Source: Catenuloplanes atrovinosus (GTDB lineage Bacteria > Actinomycetota > Actinomycetes > Mycobacteriales > Micromonosporaceae). Taken from it: DNA of 64,000 nucleotides. Below are positions 8,931 through 16,292 of this stretch, in pieces. The notes beneath the pieces are model-generated. The model worked only from the letters and a program-made list of their open reading frames with translations, ran no database searches and had not been told where the DNA came from. Made by a program: the position numbers and the translations under genes. The stretch is taken from positions 6,328,501 to 6,392,500 of the forward strand of contig NZ_JAVDYB010000001.1 of NCBI RefSeq assembly GCF_031458235.1, written 5' to 3'. Within the stretch, counting starts at the first letter, position 1. Each line of letters opens with the position of its first letter.

Positions 8931-9572
8931 GTGCAGATGCGCCCGGCGCGGAGACTCACGCTCACCGATGACGTCTACACGTCGGTGCAAACGCTGATCA
9001 TGGATCACGAGGTGGCACCCGGCGAGAAGATCAACATTGACGCGCTGGCGCGCCGGCTGGAGGTCTCCCCCACGCCGGTGCGGGAGGCGCTGGCCCGGCT
9101 GGAGTCCGACGGGCTGGTCCGCAAGCGGGCGCTGGCCGGATACACGGCGTCGCCGCTGCTCACCCGCGCCGAGTTCGAGGAGCTGATCGAGATGCGGCTG
9201 CTGCTCGAACCGGCCGCGGCGGCGAAGGCCGGCTACGTCGACGACCTGCGCGCCGTGGCCGACCTGCCCGCCTCACCGGAGGCACCGGGCTTCACGGGCA
9301 TCGCGGCGTTCACCGCGCAGGACGCCCGGTTCCACCACCGGATCGCGGAGCTGTCCGGCAACGGGATGCTGCGCGACGCGATCGTCCGGTTGCGCGCGCA
9401 CCTGCACCTGTTCCGGCTCAACTTCCCGCAGAGCCACTACGGGACCAGCGCCGCCGAGCACCACCGGATCGTCGACGCGATCGCGGCCGGGGACGGTCCC
9501 GCGGCCGCCGAGGCCATGCGCGACCACATCACCGCCGCCCGCGCGCGGCACCTGACCTACTTCGGGAGCTGA
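8931..9572 (+). CDS. GntR family transcriptional regulator, FadR subfamily (FCD domain)
   Basis: A 213-residue regulator. The N-terminal winged helix (residues 10-75) contains INIDALARRLEVSPTPVREA and LARLESDGLVRKRALAGYTA, typical of GntR. The C-terminal FCD ligand domain has the metal-binding pattern: aspartate/histidines in DARFHHRIAELSGN and AEHHRIVDAIAAGD. It ends 4 bp before lutA, so it is the first gene of the lut operon and probably senses L-lactate or a related acid, like LldR-type regulators. A GTG at 8931 and an ATG at 8937 are both possible starts. The palindrome at 8887-8898 is its likely operator. Confidence 0.9.
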   Translation: MQMRPARRLTLTDDVYTSVQTLIMDHEVAPGEKINIDALARRLEVSPTPVREALARLESDGLVRKRALAGYTASPLLTRAEFEELIEMRLLLEPAAAAKAGYVDDLRAVADLPASPEAPGFTGIAAFTAQDARFHHRIAELSGNGMLRDAIVRLRAHLHLFRLNFPQSHYGTSAAEHHRIVDAIAAGDGPAAAEAMRDHITAARARHLTYFGS

Positions 9573-9576
9573 CGCC

Positions 9577-10311
9577 ATGCGGATAGCGCTCTTCATCACC
9601 TGCGTGAACGACCTGATGTACCCGGACACCGGCCGGGCCGTGGTGTCCGTCCTGGAGCGGCTCGGGCACACCGTCGACTTCCCGGAGGCGCAGACCTGCT
9701 GCGGGCAGATGCATGCGAACTCGGGCTACCGGGCCGAGGCGATGCCGATGGTGCGCGGGTTCGTGGACACGTTCCGGGGGTACGACGCGGTGGTGGCCCC
9801 GTCCGGCTCCTGCGTGGCGATGGTGCGGGACTCGTACCCCCGGCTGGCCCTGGGTGATCCTGATCTGGAGAGCGGCGTGGCCGAGGTGGCGCCGCGCACC
9901 TACGAGTTCGCCGAGCTGCTGGTCGACGTGCTGGGCGTGACCGACGTGGGCGCGGTCTTCCCGCACACCGTGACGTATCACCCGACCTGCCACGGGCTGC
10001 GCATGCTGCGGCTCGGCGACAAGCCGCTGACCCTGCTGCGCGCGGTCGGCGGCCTGGAGCTGCGGCCGTTGGCGAGCGCCGAGGAGTGCTGCGGGTTCGG
10101 CGGCACGTTCGCGCTGAAGAACGCCGGTGTCTCGGCCGCGATGCTGGCCGACAAGTGCGGCGCCGTGGACGCGACCGGCGCCGAGTACGTGGTGGCCGCG
10201 GACAACTCCTGCCTGACCCACATCGGCGGCGGGCTGTCCCGGCGCGCCGCGTCGACCGCGAAGCCGATCCACTACGCCGAGATCCTCGCCAGCACCGGGA
10301 GCGCATCGTGA
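9577..10311 (+). CDS. lutA: L-lactate oxidation subunit A (iron-sulfur/CCG-domain protein)
   Basis: First subunit of the LutABC complex that oxidises L-lactate to pyruvate. It is 244 residues, with two CCG repeats: TCCGQMHANSGYR and ECCGFGGTFALKN, plus HPTCHGLRMLRLGDKPLTLL. These cysteine-rich motifs bind a cluster in heterodisulfide-reductase-like proteins. The opening MRIALFITCVNDLMYPDTGR is highly characteristic of LutA. GGGAG lies 8 bp upstream of the ATG. Its stop overlaps the lutB start (GTGA), so translation is coupled. Confidence 0.95.
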   Translation: MRIALFITCVNDLMYPDTGRAVVSVLERLGHTVDFPEAQTCCGQMHANSGYRAEAMPMVRGFVDTFRGYDAVVAPSGSCVAMVRDSYPRLALGDPDLESGVAEVAPRTYEFAELLVDVLGVTDVGAVFPHTVTYHPTCHGLRMLRLGDKPLTLLRAVGGLELRPLASAEECCGFGGTFALKNAGVSAAMLADKCGAVDATGAEYVVAADNSCLTHIGGGLSRRAASTAKPIHYAEILASTGSAS

Positions 10312-11726
10312 ACGGAACCGGGAACATCGTCGCCCTGCGCCCCTTCCCGGACGCGGCCCGGCTGGAGCTCAACGATCAGCAGTTGCGGACCAACCTGCGC
10401 CGCGCCACGCACACGATCCGGGACAAGCGGCTGCGCGTGGTCGGCGAGGTCGACGACTGGGAGGCGCTGCGCCGGGCCGGCGCGGCGATCAAGGACGACG
10501 TCCTCGCCCGCCTGCCCGAGCTGCTGGAACGGTTCGAGGAGTCGGCGACCCGGGCCGGCGCCGTGGTGCACTGGGCGCGCGACGCGGCGGAGGCCTGCGA
10601 GATCGTGACCCGGCTGGTCACCGGGACCGCCGCGCGCGAGGTGGTCAAGGTCAAATCGATGGCCACCCAGGAGATCGGGCTGAACGAGGCGCTGGAGGCG
10701 GCCGGGATCGAGGCCACCGAGACCGACCTCGCGGAGCTGATCGTGCAGCTCGCGGACGACACGCCGTCACACATCCTGGTCCCGGCGATCCACTACAACC
10801 GCAGCCAGATCCGGGACATCTTCCGCTCCCGCATGCCCGGCGTCACGGACGGGCTCACCGACGACCCGCCCGCGCTCGCCGAGGCCGCCCGGCGGCACCT
10901 GCGGGCGAAGTTCCTCAGCGCCACGGTCGGCATCTCCGGCGCGAACTTCGCGATCGCGGAGACCGGCACGCTGGTGGTGGTGGAGTCCGAGGGCAACGGG
11001 CGGATGTGCCTGACGCTGCCGGAGACGCTGATCTCCGTGGTCGGCATCGAGAAGATCCTGCCGACCTTCTCCGAGTTGGAGGTCTTCCTGCAGCTGCTGC
11101 CGCGCTCGTCGACCGGTGAGCGGATGAACCCGTACACGTCGATGTGGACCGGCGTCACGCCCGGCGACGGGCCGCGGACCACGCACATCGTGCTCGTCGA
11201 CAACGGGCGCACCGCCACGCTCGCGGACGAGATCGGCCGGCAGGCGCTGCGCTGCATCCGCTGCTCCGCCTGCCTGAACGTGTGCCCGGTCTACGAGCGG
11301 GTGGGCGGGCACGCGTACGGGTCGGTCTACCCCGGGCCGATCGGCGCGATCCTGTCGCCGCAGCTGACCTCCTCCGGGGCGAACAGCACGCTGCCGTACG
11401 CGTCCTCGCTCTGCGGCGCCTGCTTCGACGCCTGCCCGGTGCGGATCAACATCCCCGAGGTGCTGGTGCACCTGCGGCAGAAGGGCGTGGACGCCAAGCG
11501 CGGCAAGCCGTCCGCGGAGCGTGCCGCGTTCGTCTCGCTCTCCTGGATCATGCGGGACCGCCGCCGGTACGCCGCCGCGCTGCGCGCCGCCCGCCGGGGC
11601 AGCGCGCCGCTGCGCGGGCGGGGACGACTGCGCCGGCTGCCCTGGCCGGCCTCCGCGTGGACGGACAGCCGCGACGTGCCGCTGCCGCCGAAGCAGACCT
11701 TCCGGGAATGGTGGGCCAAGCGATGA
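10308..11726 (+). CDS. lutB: L-lactate oxidation subunit B (4Fe-4S protein)
   Basis: A 472-residue subunit of LutABC. The N-terminal two thirds is a LUD domain (KSMATQEIGLNEALEAAGIE, TVGISGANFAIAETGTLVVV). The C-terminal third has two ferredoxin-like cluster motifs, CIRCSACLNVCPVYERVGGH and CGACFDACPVRINIPEVL. The frame is open for a further 74 codons upstream, but those overlap lutA; the GTG at 10308 overlaps the lutA stop and has GGGAG 6 bp upstream. Downstream it overlaps lutC by ATGA. Length and motif order match the family. Confidence 0.95.
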   Translation: MNGTGNIVALRPFPDAARLELNDQQLRTNLRRATHTIRDKRLRVVGEVDDWEALRRAGAAIKDDVLARLPELLERFEESATRAGAVVHWARDAAEACEIVTRLVTGTAAREVVKVKSMATQEIGLNEALEAAGIEATETDLAELIVQLADDTPSHILVPAIHYNRSQIRDIFRSRMPGVTDGLTDDPPALAEAARRHLRAKFLSATVGISGANFAIAETGTLVVVESEGNGRMCLTLPETLISVVGIEKILPTFSELEVFLQLLPRSSTGERMNPYTSMWTGVTPGDGPRTTHIVLVDNGRTATLADEIGRQALRCIRCSACLNVCPVYERVGGHAYGSVYPGPIGAILSPQLTSSGANSTLPYASSLCGACFDACPVRINIPEVLVHLRQKGVDAKRGKPSAERAAFVSLSWIMRDRRRYAAALRAARRGSAPLRGRGRLRRLPWPASAWTDSRDVPLPPKQTFREWWAKR

Positions 11727-12346
11727 GCAGCGCGCGTACGGAGATCCTGGCCCGCGTCCGGGCACACCGGCCGGCGTCCGCGCCCCCGGTGCCGCGCGAC
11801 TACCTGCCGGACGTGCCCGGCATCGACGTGGTCGAGGTGCTGGTCGACCGGCTCGCCGACTACCGGGCCGGCGTGCACCGGGCGTCCGCCGCGACGCTGC
11901 CGGGCGTGCTCGCCGGCCTGGTGGCCACGTCGTCCACCGTGGTCGCACCGCCCGGCCTGCCCGCGGAGTGGCTCGCCGAGGTGGCCGGCCCGGTGCTGCG
12001 CGACTTCCCCGGCGCGCCGATCTCGGTCGCCGACCTGGACCGGCCCGGCGTCACCGTGGTCACCGGCGCCGCGGTCGCGATCGCGGTCACCGGCACGCTG
12101 ATCCTGGACGCCGCTCCCGACCAGGGTCGCCGCGTGCTCAGCCTGGTCCCGGACCACCACGTCTGCGTGATCTGGACCGACCAGATCAGCGGTGGGGTGC
12201 CGGCCGCGCTGGCCCGCCTGGCCGACCCGTCCCGGCCGATCACGCTGATCTCCGGCCCGTCCGCCACCAGCGACATCGAGCTCAACCGCGTCGAGGGCGT
12301 GCACGGCCCGCGCCGCCTCGACGTTGTCGTCGCCGCCCGGTCCTGA
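11723..12346 (+). CDS. lutC: L-lactate oxidation subunit C (LUD domain protein)
   Basis: Third subunit of the lactate-oxidising complex, 207 residues, a single LUD domain. Recognisable parts are GVTVVTGAAVAIAVTGTLIL, VPDHHVCVIWTDQISGGVP and the C-terminal ISGPSATSDIELNRVEGVHG, the last being the strongest LutC signature. The start overlaps the lutB stop (ATGA), giving a tightly coupled gntR-lutA-lutB-lutC operon. No lactate permease gene follows; transcription probably ends at the inverted repeat immediately downstream. Confidence 0.95.
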   Translation: MSSARTEILARVRAHRPASAPPVPRDYLPDVPGIDVVEVLVDRLADYRAGVHRASAATLPGVLAGLVATSSTVVAPPGLPAEWLAEVAGPVLRDFPGAPISVADLDRPGVTVVTGAAVAIAVTGTLILDAAPDQGRRVLSLVPDHHVCVIWTDQISGGVPAALARLADPSRPITLISGPSATSDIELNRVEGVHGPRRLDVVVAARS

Positions 12347-12354
12347 TCCGCCTG

Positions 12355-12412
12355 CCTCCGGCCGGTGCCGCGCGGCCCCCGTCGTGTCTCGCCGCGCGAC
12401 CCCGGCCGGAGG
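12355..12412. terminator. Bidirectional inverted repeat between convergent genes
   Basis: CCTCCGGCCGG (12355-12365) pairs with CCGGCCGGAGG (12402-12412), with an inner stem CGCGCGGC (12369-12376) and GCCGCGCG (12391-12398). It fills the gap between lutC and the convergent lipoprotein gene, so it probably terminates both. No T-run is present, as is common in actinomycetes. Confidence 0.65.
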
Positions 12413-12416
12413 GGCA

Positions 12417-13211
12417 TCAGGCGGCGAAGAGGTCGTAGAGCAGGTCCGGCGTCTCCGCGGTGTCGGGCGCGGCCGGGGCCTCGACCGGTGCGGCGGTGCC
12501 GTAGGCGTACGTGACCTGGTAGGAGAAGGCCTGGACCTCGCCGATCGCCGGGATCTCGACGGTCAGCGCGGTCAGCCGGCCGGTGCCGTCGACCGAGGCG
12601 GTGAACGGGACGGACTTGACCGCGTCGCCGGCCGCCGCGACGTCCACGAGTTCCCAGTCGCTCGCCCGGGTGAGGTCCATGGTGCCGGCGTACGCACCGG
12701 TGCCGGTCTCGGTGACCGCGACGGCCGTGGAGATCAGCGCCGCGGTGGTGCCCGGGTCCGCGTCGGCCGGCGTGAACGCGGTGGGCAGCGCGTCGTCCTC
12801 GTCACCGGCGCGGGCCGGGTCGACCTTCAGCCACTTGTCCGGCAGCTCCGGCAGACCCTGCACGTCCTTCTCCGCGTCGAACGTGACGCGTACCCAGGAG
12901 GCCGGCCCGACCACCCGGAACCGCAGGTTCATGGTGAAGCCCGCGTCCCGATCGGTGTAGGACGTGGCCAGGTCGTAGCTCTGGGCCGCCGGGCTGACCA
13001 CGCCCTTCAGGTCCTGCGGGACGCCCTCCGGGTCGACGCCCAGGATGGTGTACGCGAACGGCGGCGACTCCAGGCCCGGCGCGGACGCGGCCAGCACGTC
13101 CCGGGGCGTCTTCGCGGCCTCCGCGATCTCCTCCGGGAGGCCGCACCCGGACAGCCCGGCGATCATGACGAGCGCGAGACCGGCGGTGCGGGACGCTACT
13201 GCAGCAGACAT
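12417..13211 (-). CDS. Exported lipoprotein of unknown function (LolA/LppX-like fold possible)
   Basis: A 264-residue lipoprotein: MSAAVASRTAGLALVMIAGL is followed by the lipobox LSGC. The mature part begins with an AAKTPRDVLAASAPGLESPP segment and alternates strands with a late VPFTASVDGTGRLTALTVEI, a pattern seen in LppX/LprG and LolA-like lipoproteins that carry lipids, though similarity by eye is weak. The start at 13211 directly precedes the signal sequence; the 37 codons upstream are not signal-like and are rejected. It is divergent from the SARP-type gene and convergent with lutC. Lipid or ligand binding outside the membrane is only a suggestion. Confidence 0.75.
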   Translation of the reverse strand: MSAAVASRTAGLALVMIAGLSGCGLPEEIAEAAKTPRDVLAASAPGLESPPFAYTILGVDPEGVPQDLKGVVSPAAQSYDLATSYTDRDAGFTMNLRFRVVGPASWVRVTFDAEKDVQGLPELPDKWLKVDPARAGDEDDALPTAFTPADADPGTTAALISTAVAVTETGTGAYAGTMDLTRASDWELVDVAAAGDAVKSVPFTASVDGTGRLTALTVEIPAIGEVQAFSYQVTYAYGTAAPVEAPAAPDTAETPDLLYDLFAA

Positions 13212-13373
13212 GTCGAACAGCTCTCTGTCGAGACGGGAAGGTGTGCCGGGGAACCGTCCCGAGGTCCGCTGCCGGACGGCTGCCGTGCCGCTGCCGCCGC
13301 TGCCGATCCGCTGCCGTTCCATTGAAATGTGCTGCTAGAGTCTCGTCCGCGAAACCCGGGGAGGAGACGCGTC

Positions 13374-14933
13374 ATGCAGGTCCGGTACGCGGTCCTGGGC
13401 CCGCTGACGGCGACGGCCGACGGCGCCGAGGTGGACCTCGGCCCGGCCAAGCAGCGCGCCGTCCTCGCGCTGCTGCTGCTGAACGCGAACCGGCCGGTCT
13501 CCGCCGCCGCGATCGTGGACGCGGTCTGGGCCGACGATCCGCCGGAGAACGGGACGAACGTGGTGCAGAAGCACGTCGCCGGGCTGCGCCGCGCGCTGGA
13601 GCCGGACCGCTCGCCCCGCTCCCCCAGCACCGTGCTCGCGCTGGACGGCGCCGGATACCGGCTGCACGTCGAGGCCGGCGCGCTCGACACGGACACGTTC
13701 GACTCGTCGGTACGCGGCGCGCGCGCCCTGCTGGCCGGCGACGACCCGGGCGCGGCCGCCACCGCGCTCCGCTCCGCGCTGCTGCTCTGGCGTGGCGAGG
13801 CGCTGGCCGGGCTGGACGGCCGGGTGTTCGCCACCGCGCGCCGGCGGCTGGACGACGCGCGCGGCGCGGCGTGGGAGCTGCTGGCCGAGGCGGAACTGGC
13901 GCTGGGCCGGCACGCGTCGCTGGGCGCGGAGCTGGTCCGGGTGATCGAGGAGTTCCCGGCCCGGGAGGAACTGCGCGGCGCACTGATGCTGGCGCTGTAC
14001 CGGCAGGGCCGGCAGGCGGAGGCGCTGACCGCGTTCCGCGAGGCGCGCGACTACCTGAGCGACGAGTTCGGCGTGGAGCCGGGCGAGCGGTTGCAGGACC
14101 TGCACCGGCGCATCCTGCGCTCGGATCCGTCACTCGGTCTCGCCGCCCCGCCGGTCACGTCGCCCGCGGCTGCCCCGCCCGTCGCCGCCGCGCCGCCGCC
14201 TCCTCCGACTCCGACTCCGGCTTCGGCTTCGGTGCCGGTGCGGACCGGGCGGCGGCTGGACCTCTCCGCCAAGGCGTGGGCGAAGGCGGTGCTATTCGGC
14301 GGCGTCGCGGCCGGATCGCTCGGCATGCTCACCTGGCTGGTGATCGGCGTGCTCGCCTTCGCGCGCCGTAGCTGGGCGCAGGGCGCGGCCGCGGCCGTCT
14401 ACGGCGTGCTCACCATGGGCATGTTCGTGCTGATCGGCTCCGGCGAGATCGACCCGGAGCGCGACCTGGGCACCACCTGGGACCTGCTGTTCTCGCTCTG
14501 CCTGTTCGTGCCGATGCTGGTGGGCGCGCTGCACGCGGTGCTGCTGGCGTTCTTCCCGCGCTCCCCCGCGCCGGTCGCGCCGGCCGGCGACCCCTTGCGG
14601 GAGGCGCATCGGGAGCAGGCGCGGCAGATCCTCGCGTACCGGCCGGACATCGCGGCGGAGTTGGGCATCGGCCGGCCGGACCTGTTCCGGTGGTACGACG
14701 ACGGCGGCCTGGTCGACGTGAACGCCGTACCGGAGGCCCAGTTGGCCGCGCTGCCCGGCCTGAGCGCGGAGGCCGCGCGGACCGTGGCGGCGGAGCGGGC
14801 CCGCGGCGGCCCGTTCGGCTCGCTGCACGACCTGGTGGCCCGCGGCGCGCTGCCGCCGGACGACGCCTACGCCCTGCGGCAGCTCCTCGTCTTCGGCGCC
14901 GGCCTGGCTACGACGGCGCGCCCGCCAGGCTGA
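13374..14933 (+). CDS. SARP-type regulator fused to membrane segments and a helix-hairpin-helix domain
   Basis: A 519-residue protein. Residues 1-95 are an OmpR-type winged helix (MQVRYAVLGPLTATADGAEV, LNANRPVSAAAIVDAVWADD) and 100-245 a bacterial transcriptional activation (BTAD) domain (LYRQGRQAEALTAFREARDY, LSDEFGVEPGERLQDLHRRI), the AfsR/SARP layout. A Pro/Ala linker leads to three hydrophobic segments (about 303-400; GGVAAGSLGMLTWLVIGVLA is the first). The end (about 440-510) is ComEA-like: VDVNAVPEAQLAALPGLSAE and GGPFGSLHDLVARG, a helix-hairpin-helix motif. ATG 13374 follows GGGGAGGAGAC. A DNA-binding activator tethered in the membrane is unusual. The last 26 bp overlap the convergent conservon gene. 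Confidence 0.85.
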   Translation: MQVRYAVLGPLTATADGAEVDLGPAKQRAVLALLLLNANRPVSAAAIVDAVWADDPPENGTNVVQKHVAGLRRALEPDRSPRSPSTVLALDGAGYRLHVEAGALDTDTFDSSVRGARALLAGDDPGAAATALRSALLLWRGEALAGLDGRVFATARRRLDDARGAAWELLAEAELALGRHASLGAELVRVIEEFPAREELRGALMLALYRQGRQAEALTAFREARDYLSDEFGVEPGERLQDLHRRILRSDPSLGLAAPPVTSPAAAPPVAAAPPPPPTPTPASASVPVRTGRRLDLSAKAWAKAVLFGGVAAGSLGMLTWLVIGVLAFARRSWAQGAAAAVYGVLTMGMFVLIGSGEIDPERDLGTTWDLLFSLCLFVPMLVGALHAVLLAFFPRSPAPVAPAGDPLREAHREQARQILAYRPDIAAELGIGRPDLFRWYDDGGLVDVNAVPEAQLAALPGLSAEAARTVAAERARGGPFGSLHDLVARGALPPDDAYALRQLLVFGAGLATTARPPG

Positions 14934-15510
14934 GCCCGCGGCGCTCCGCCACGTGCTCGACCAGCGCGATCAGCACGCTCTTGCCGGAGCGGCGATCGCG
15001 GGCGTCGCAGAGCACGATCGGCACGTCCGGGTCCAGGTCGAGCGCGGTGCGCAGCGCGGCCTCGGTGATCTGCTTGTGGCCGTCGAACATGTTGACCGCG
15101 ACCACGAACGGCGTGCCCCGCTGCTCGAAGTAGTCCACGGACGGGAAGCAGTCCGCCAGGCGCCGGGTGTCGGCCAGCACCACCGCGCCGAGCGCGCCGA
15201 ACGCCAGCTCGTCCCAGAGGAACCAGAAGCGGTCCTGGCCGGGCGTGCCGAACAGGTAGATCTGCAGATCCTCGCTGATCGTGATGCGCCCGAAGTCCAT
15301 CGCGACCGTGGTGGTGCCCTTCTGCTCGACGCCGAACGTGTCGTCCACGTCCAGGCCGAGGCCGGTCAGCACCTCCTCGGTCTGCAGCGGGCGCACCTCG
15401 CTGACGGAGCCGACCAGCGTGGTCTTCCCCGCGCCGAAGCCGCCCGCGATCAAGATCTTGAGAGCCGTCGGTACGGAGACCGACTCGTCGTCATAGCGCA
15501 CGGAGCCCAT
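14908..15510 (-). CDS. cvnD: Conservon GTPase (CvnD-like, Ras/Arf-like ATP/GTP-binding protein)
   Basis: Last gene of the conservon; a 200-residue small GTPase. The P-loop is GGFGAGKTT (about residue 25), followed by the switch region GVEQKGTTTVAMDFGRI, the G3-like LFGTPGQDRFWFLWDE, and VNMFDG in place of NKxD. In Streptomyces coelicolor CvnD proteins work with the CvnA sensor and CvnB roadblock protein in a membrane complex. ATG 15510 has AAGGCGG 8 bp upstream; an ATG 10 codons earlier is the alternative. The start overlaps cvnC by 20 bp. The 3' end overlaps the convergent SARP-type gene by 26 bp. Confidence 0.94.
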   Translation of the reverse strand: MGSVRYDDESVSVPTALKILIAGGFGAGKTTLVGSVSEVRPLQTEEVLTGLGLDVDDTFGVEQKGTTTVAMDFGRITISEDLQIYLFGTPGQDRFWFLWDELAFGALGAVVLADTRRLADCFPSVDYFEQRGTPFVVAVNMFDGHKQITEAALRTALDLDPDVPIVLCDARDRRSGKSVLIALVEHVAERRGLSLAGAPS

Positions 15511-15880
15511 TAACAACCGCCTTGAGGATGTCTTCGTCATGCCGGCGAGCCGCGGGCGGCTCGTACATGGAGATCAGGTCGGCGGCCAGCAGGTCGCCGA
15601 GGAGTACACGGATCACGCCGAGCGCCAGGTTCAGCTTCGCGGCGATCTCGGCCACGGAGATCGGCTCGCGGCAGGCGGCGAGGATGGCCCGCTGTTCCGG
15701 GCTCAGATGTGACGGCAGCTCGTCCTCCGTCACGCGGCAGACCACGAACGCCACCAGGTCGAAACCGCCGGCGACGGGGCGCACCCGGCCGCCGGTCACC
15801 GCGTAGGCGCGCACCACCGGCCCGGCGTCGTCGTCCATCCAGTGCATCTCCGGCAGCTCGTCCGGTGGTCTATCCGGCAT
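15491..15880 (-). CDS. cvnC: DUF742 protein (CvnC-like)
   Basis: A 129-residue DUF742 protein, third gene of the conservon. Typical features are VVRAYAVTGGRVRPVAGGFD near the N-terminus and a helix-turn-helix-like part, PISVAEIAAKLNLALGVIRV LL, followed by DLLAADLISMYEP. CvnC proteins are thought to assist the CvnA-CvnB-CvnD complex; a DNA-binding role is possible from the winged-helix-like second half but unproven. Its start overlaps cvnB by 11 bp and its end overlaps cvnD by 20 bp, so all are translationally coupled. Confidence 0.94.
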   Translation of the reverse strand: MPDRPPDELPEMHWMDDDAGPVVRAYAVTGGRVRPVAGGFDLVAFVVCRVTEDELPSHLSPEQRAILAACREPISVAEIAAKLNLALGVIRVLLGDLLAADLISMYEPPAARRHDEDILKAVVNGLRAL

Positions 15881-16292
15881 CCGTATGCACTCCCGGGGTT
15901 CGTTGGGTGGCGCTCATGGTCTGCCCCACCCGGGTGACGAGCATGGCCATCTCGTAGGCGATCAGCCCGATGTCGGAGTCCGACGCGGCGAGCACGGCGA
16001 GGCAGGCGCCCGCCCCGGCCGCGGTCACGAAGAGGTACGCCGCCTCCATCTCGACCACGGTCTGCCGCACCGGCCCGGCACCGAAGTGCCGGCTGGCGCC
16101 CTTGGCGAGACTCTGGAAGCCGGCCGCCATCGCGGCCATGTGCTCCGCGTCCTCCCGGCTCAGGCTCCGCGAGGCGCCCATCAGCAGGCCGTCGGAGGAG
16201 AGCACCACCGCCTGGTGCGCCGTCGGGACCCGGTTGATCAGGTCGTCGAGGAGCCAGTTGAGGTTGGCGGAGGAGGTCATCTGCTGTGCCAC
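15870..16292 (-). CDS. cvnB: Roadblock/LC7 domain protein (CvnB-like)
   Basis: A 140-residue roadblock/LC7 protein, the family that regulates small GTPases. The signature LNWLLDDLINRVPTAHQAVV and LSSDGLLMGASRSLSREDAE start the domain, and the middle has GAGACLAVLAASDSDIGLIA. It probably regulates nucleotide exchange or hydrolysis by the CvnD GTPase. The GTG at 16292 lies immediately after the cvnA stop codon (TAAGTG) and has AGGGAC 7 bp upstream; an internal ATG four codons later is the alternative. Confidence 0.94.
   Translation of the reverse strand: MAQQMTSSANLNWLLDDLINRVPTAHQAVVLSSDGLLMGASRSLSREDAEHMAAMAAGFQSLAKGASRHFGAGPVRQTVVEMEAAYLFVTAAGAGACLAVLAASDSDIGLIAYEMAMLVTRVGQTMSATQRTPGVHTDAG

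Noticed and set aside
12417-13322. 37-residue longer start for the lipoprotein
   Set aside because: The extra residues are polar and basic and would bury the signal peptide; the ATG at 13211 puts the lipobox at the normal distance.
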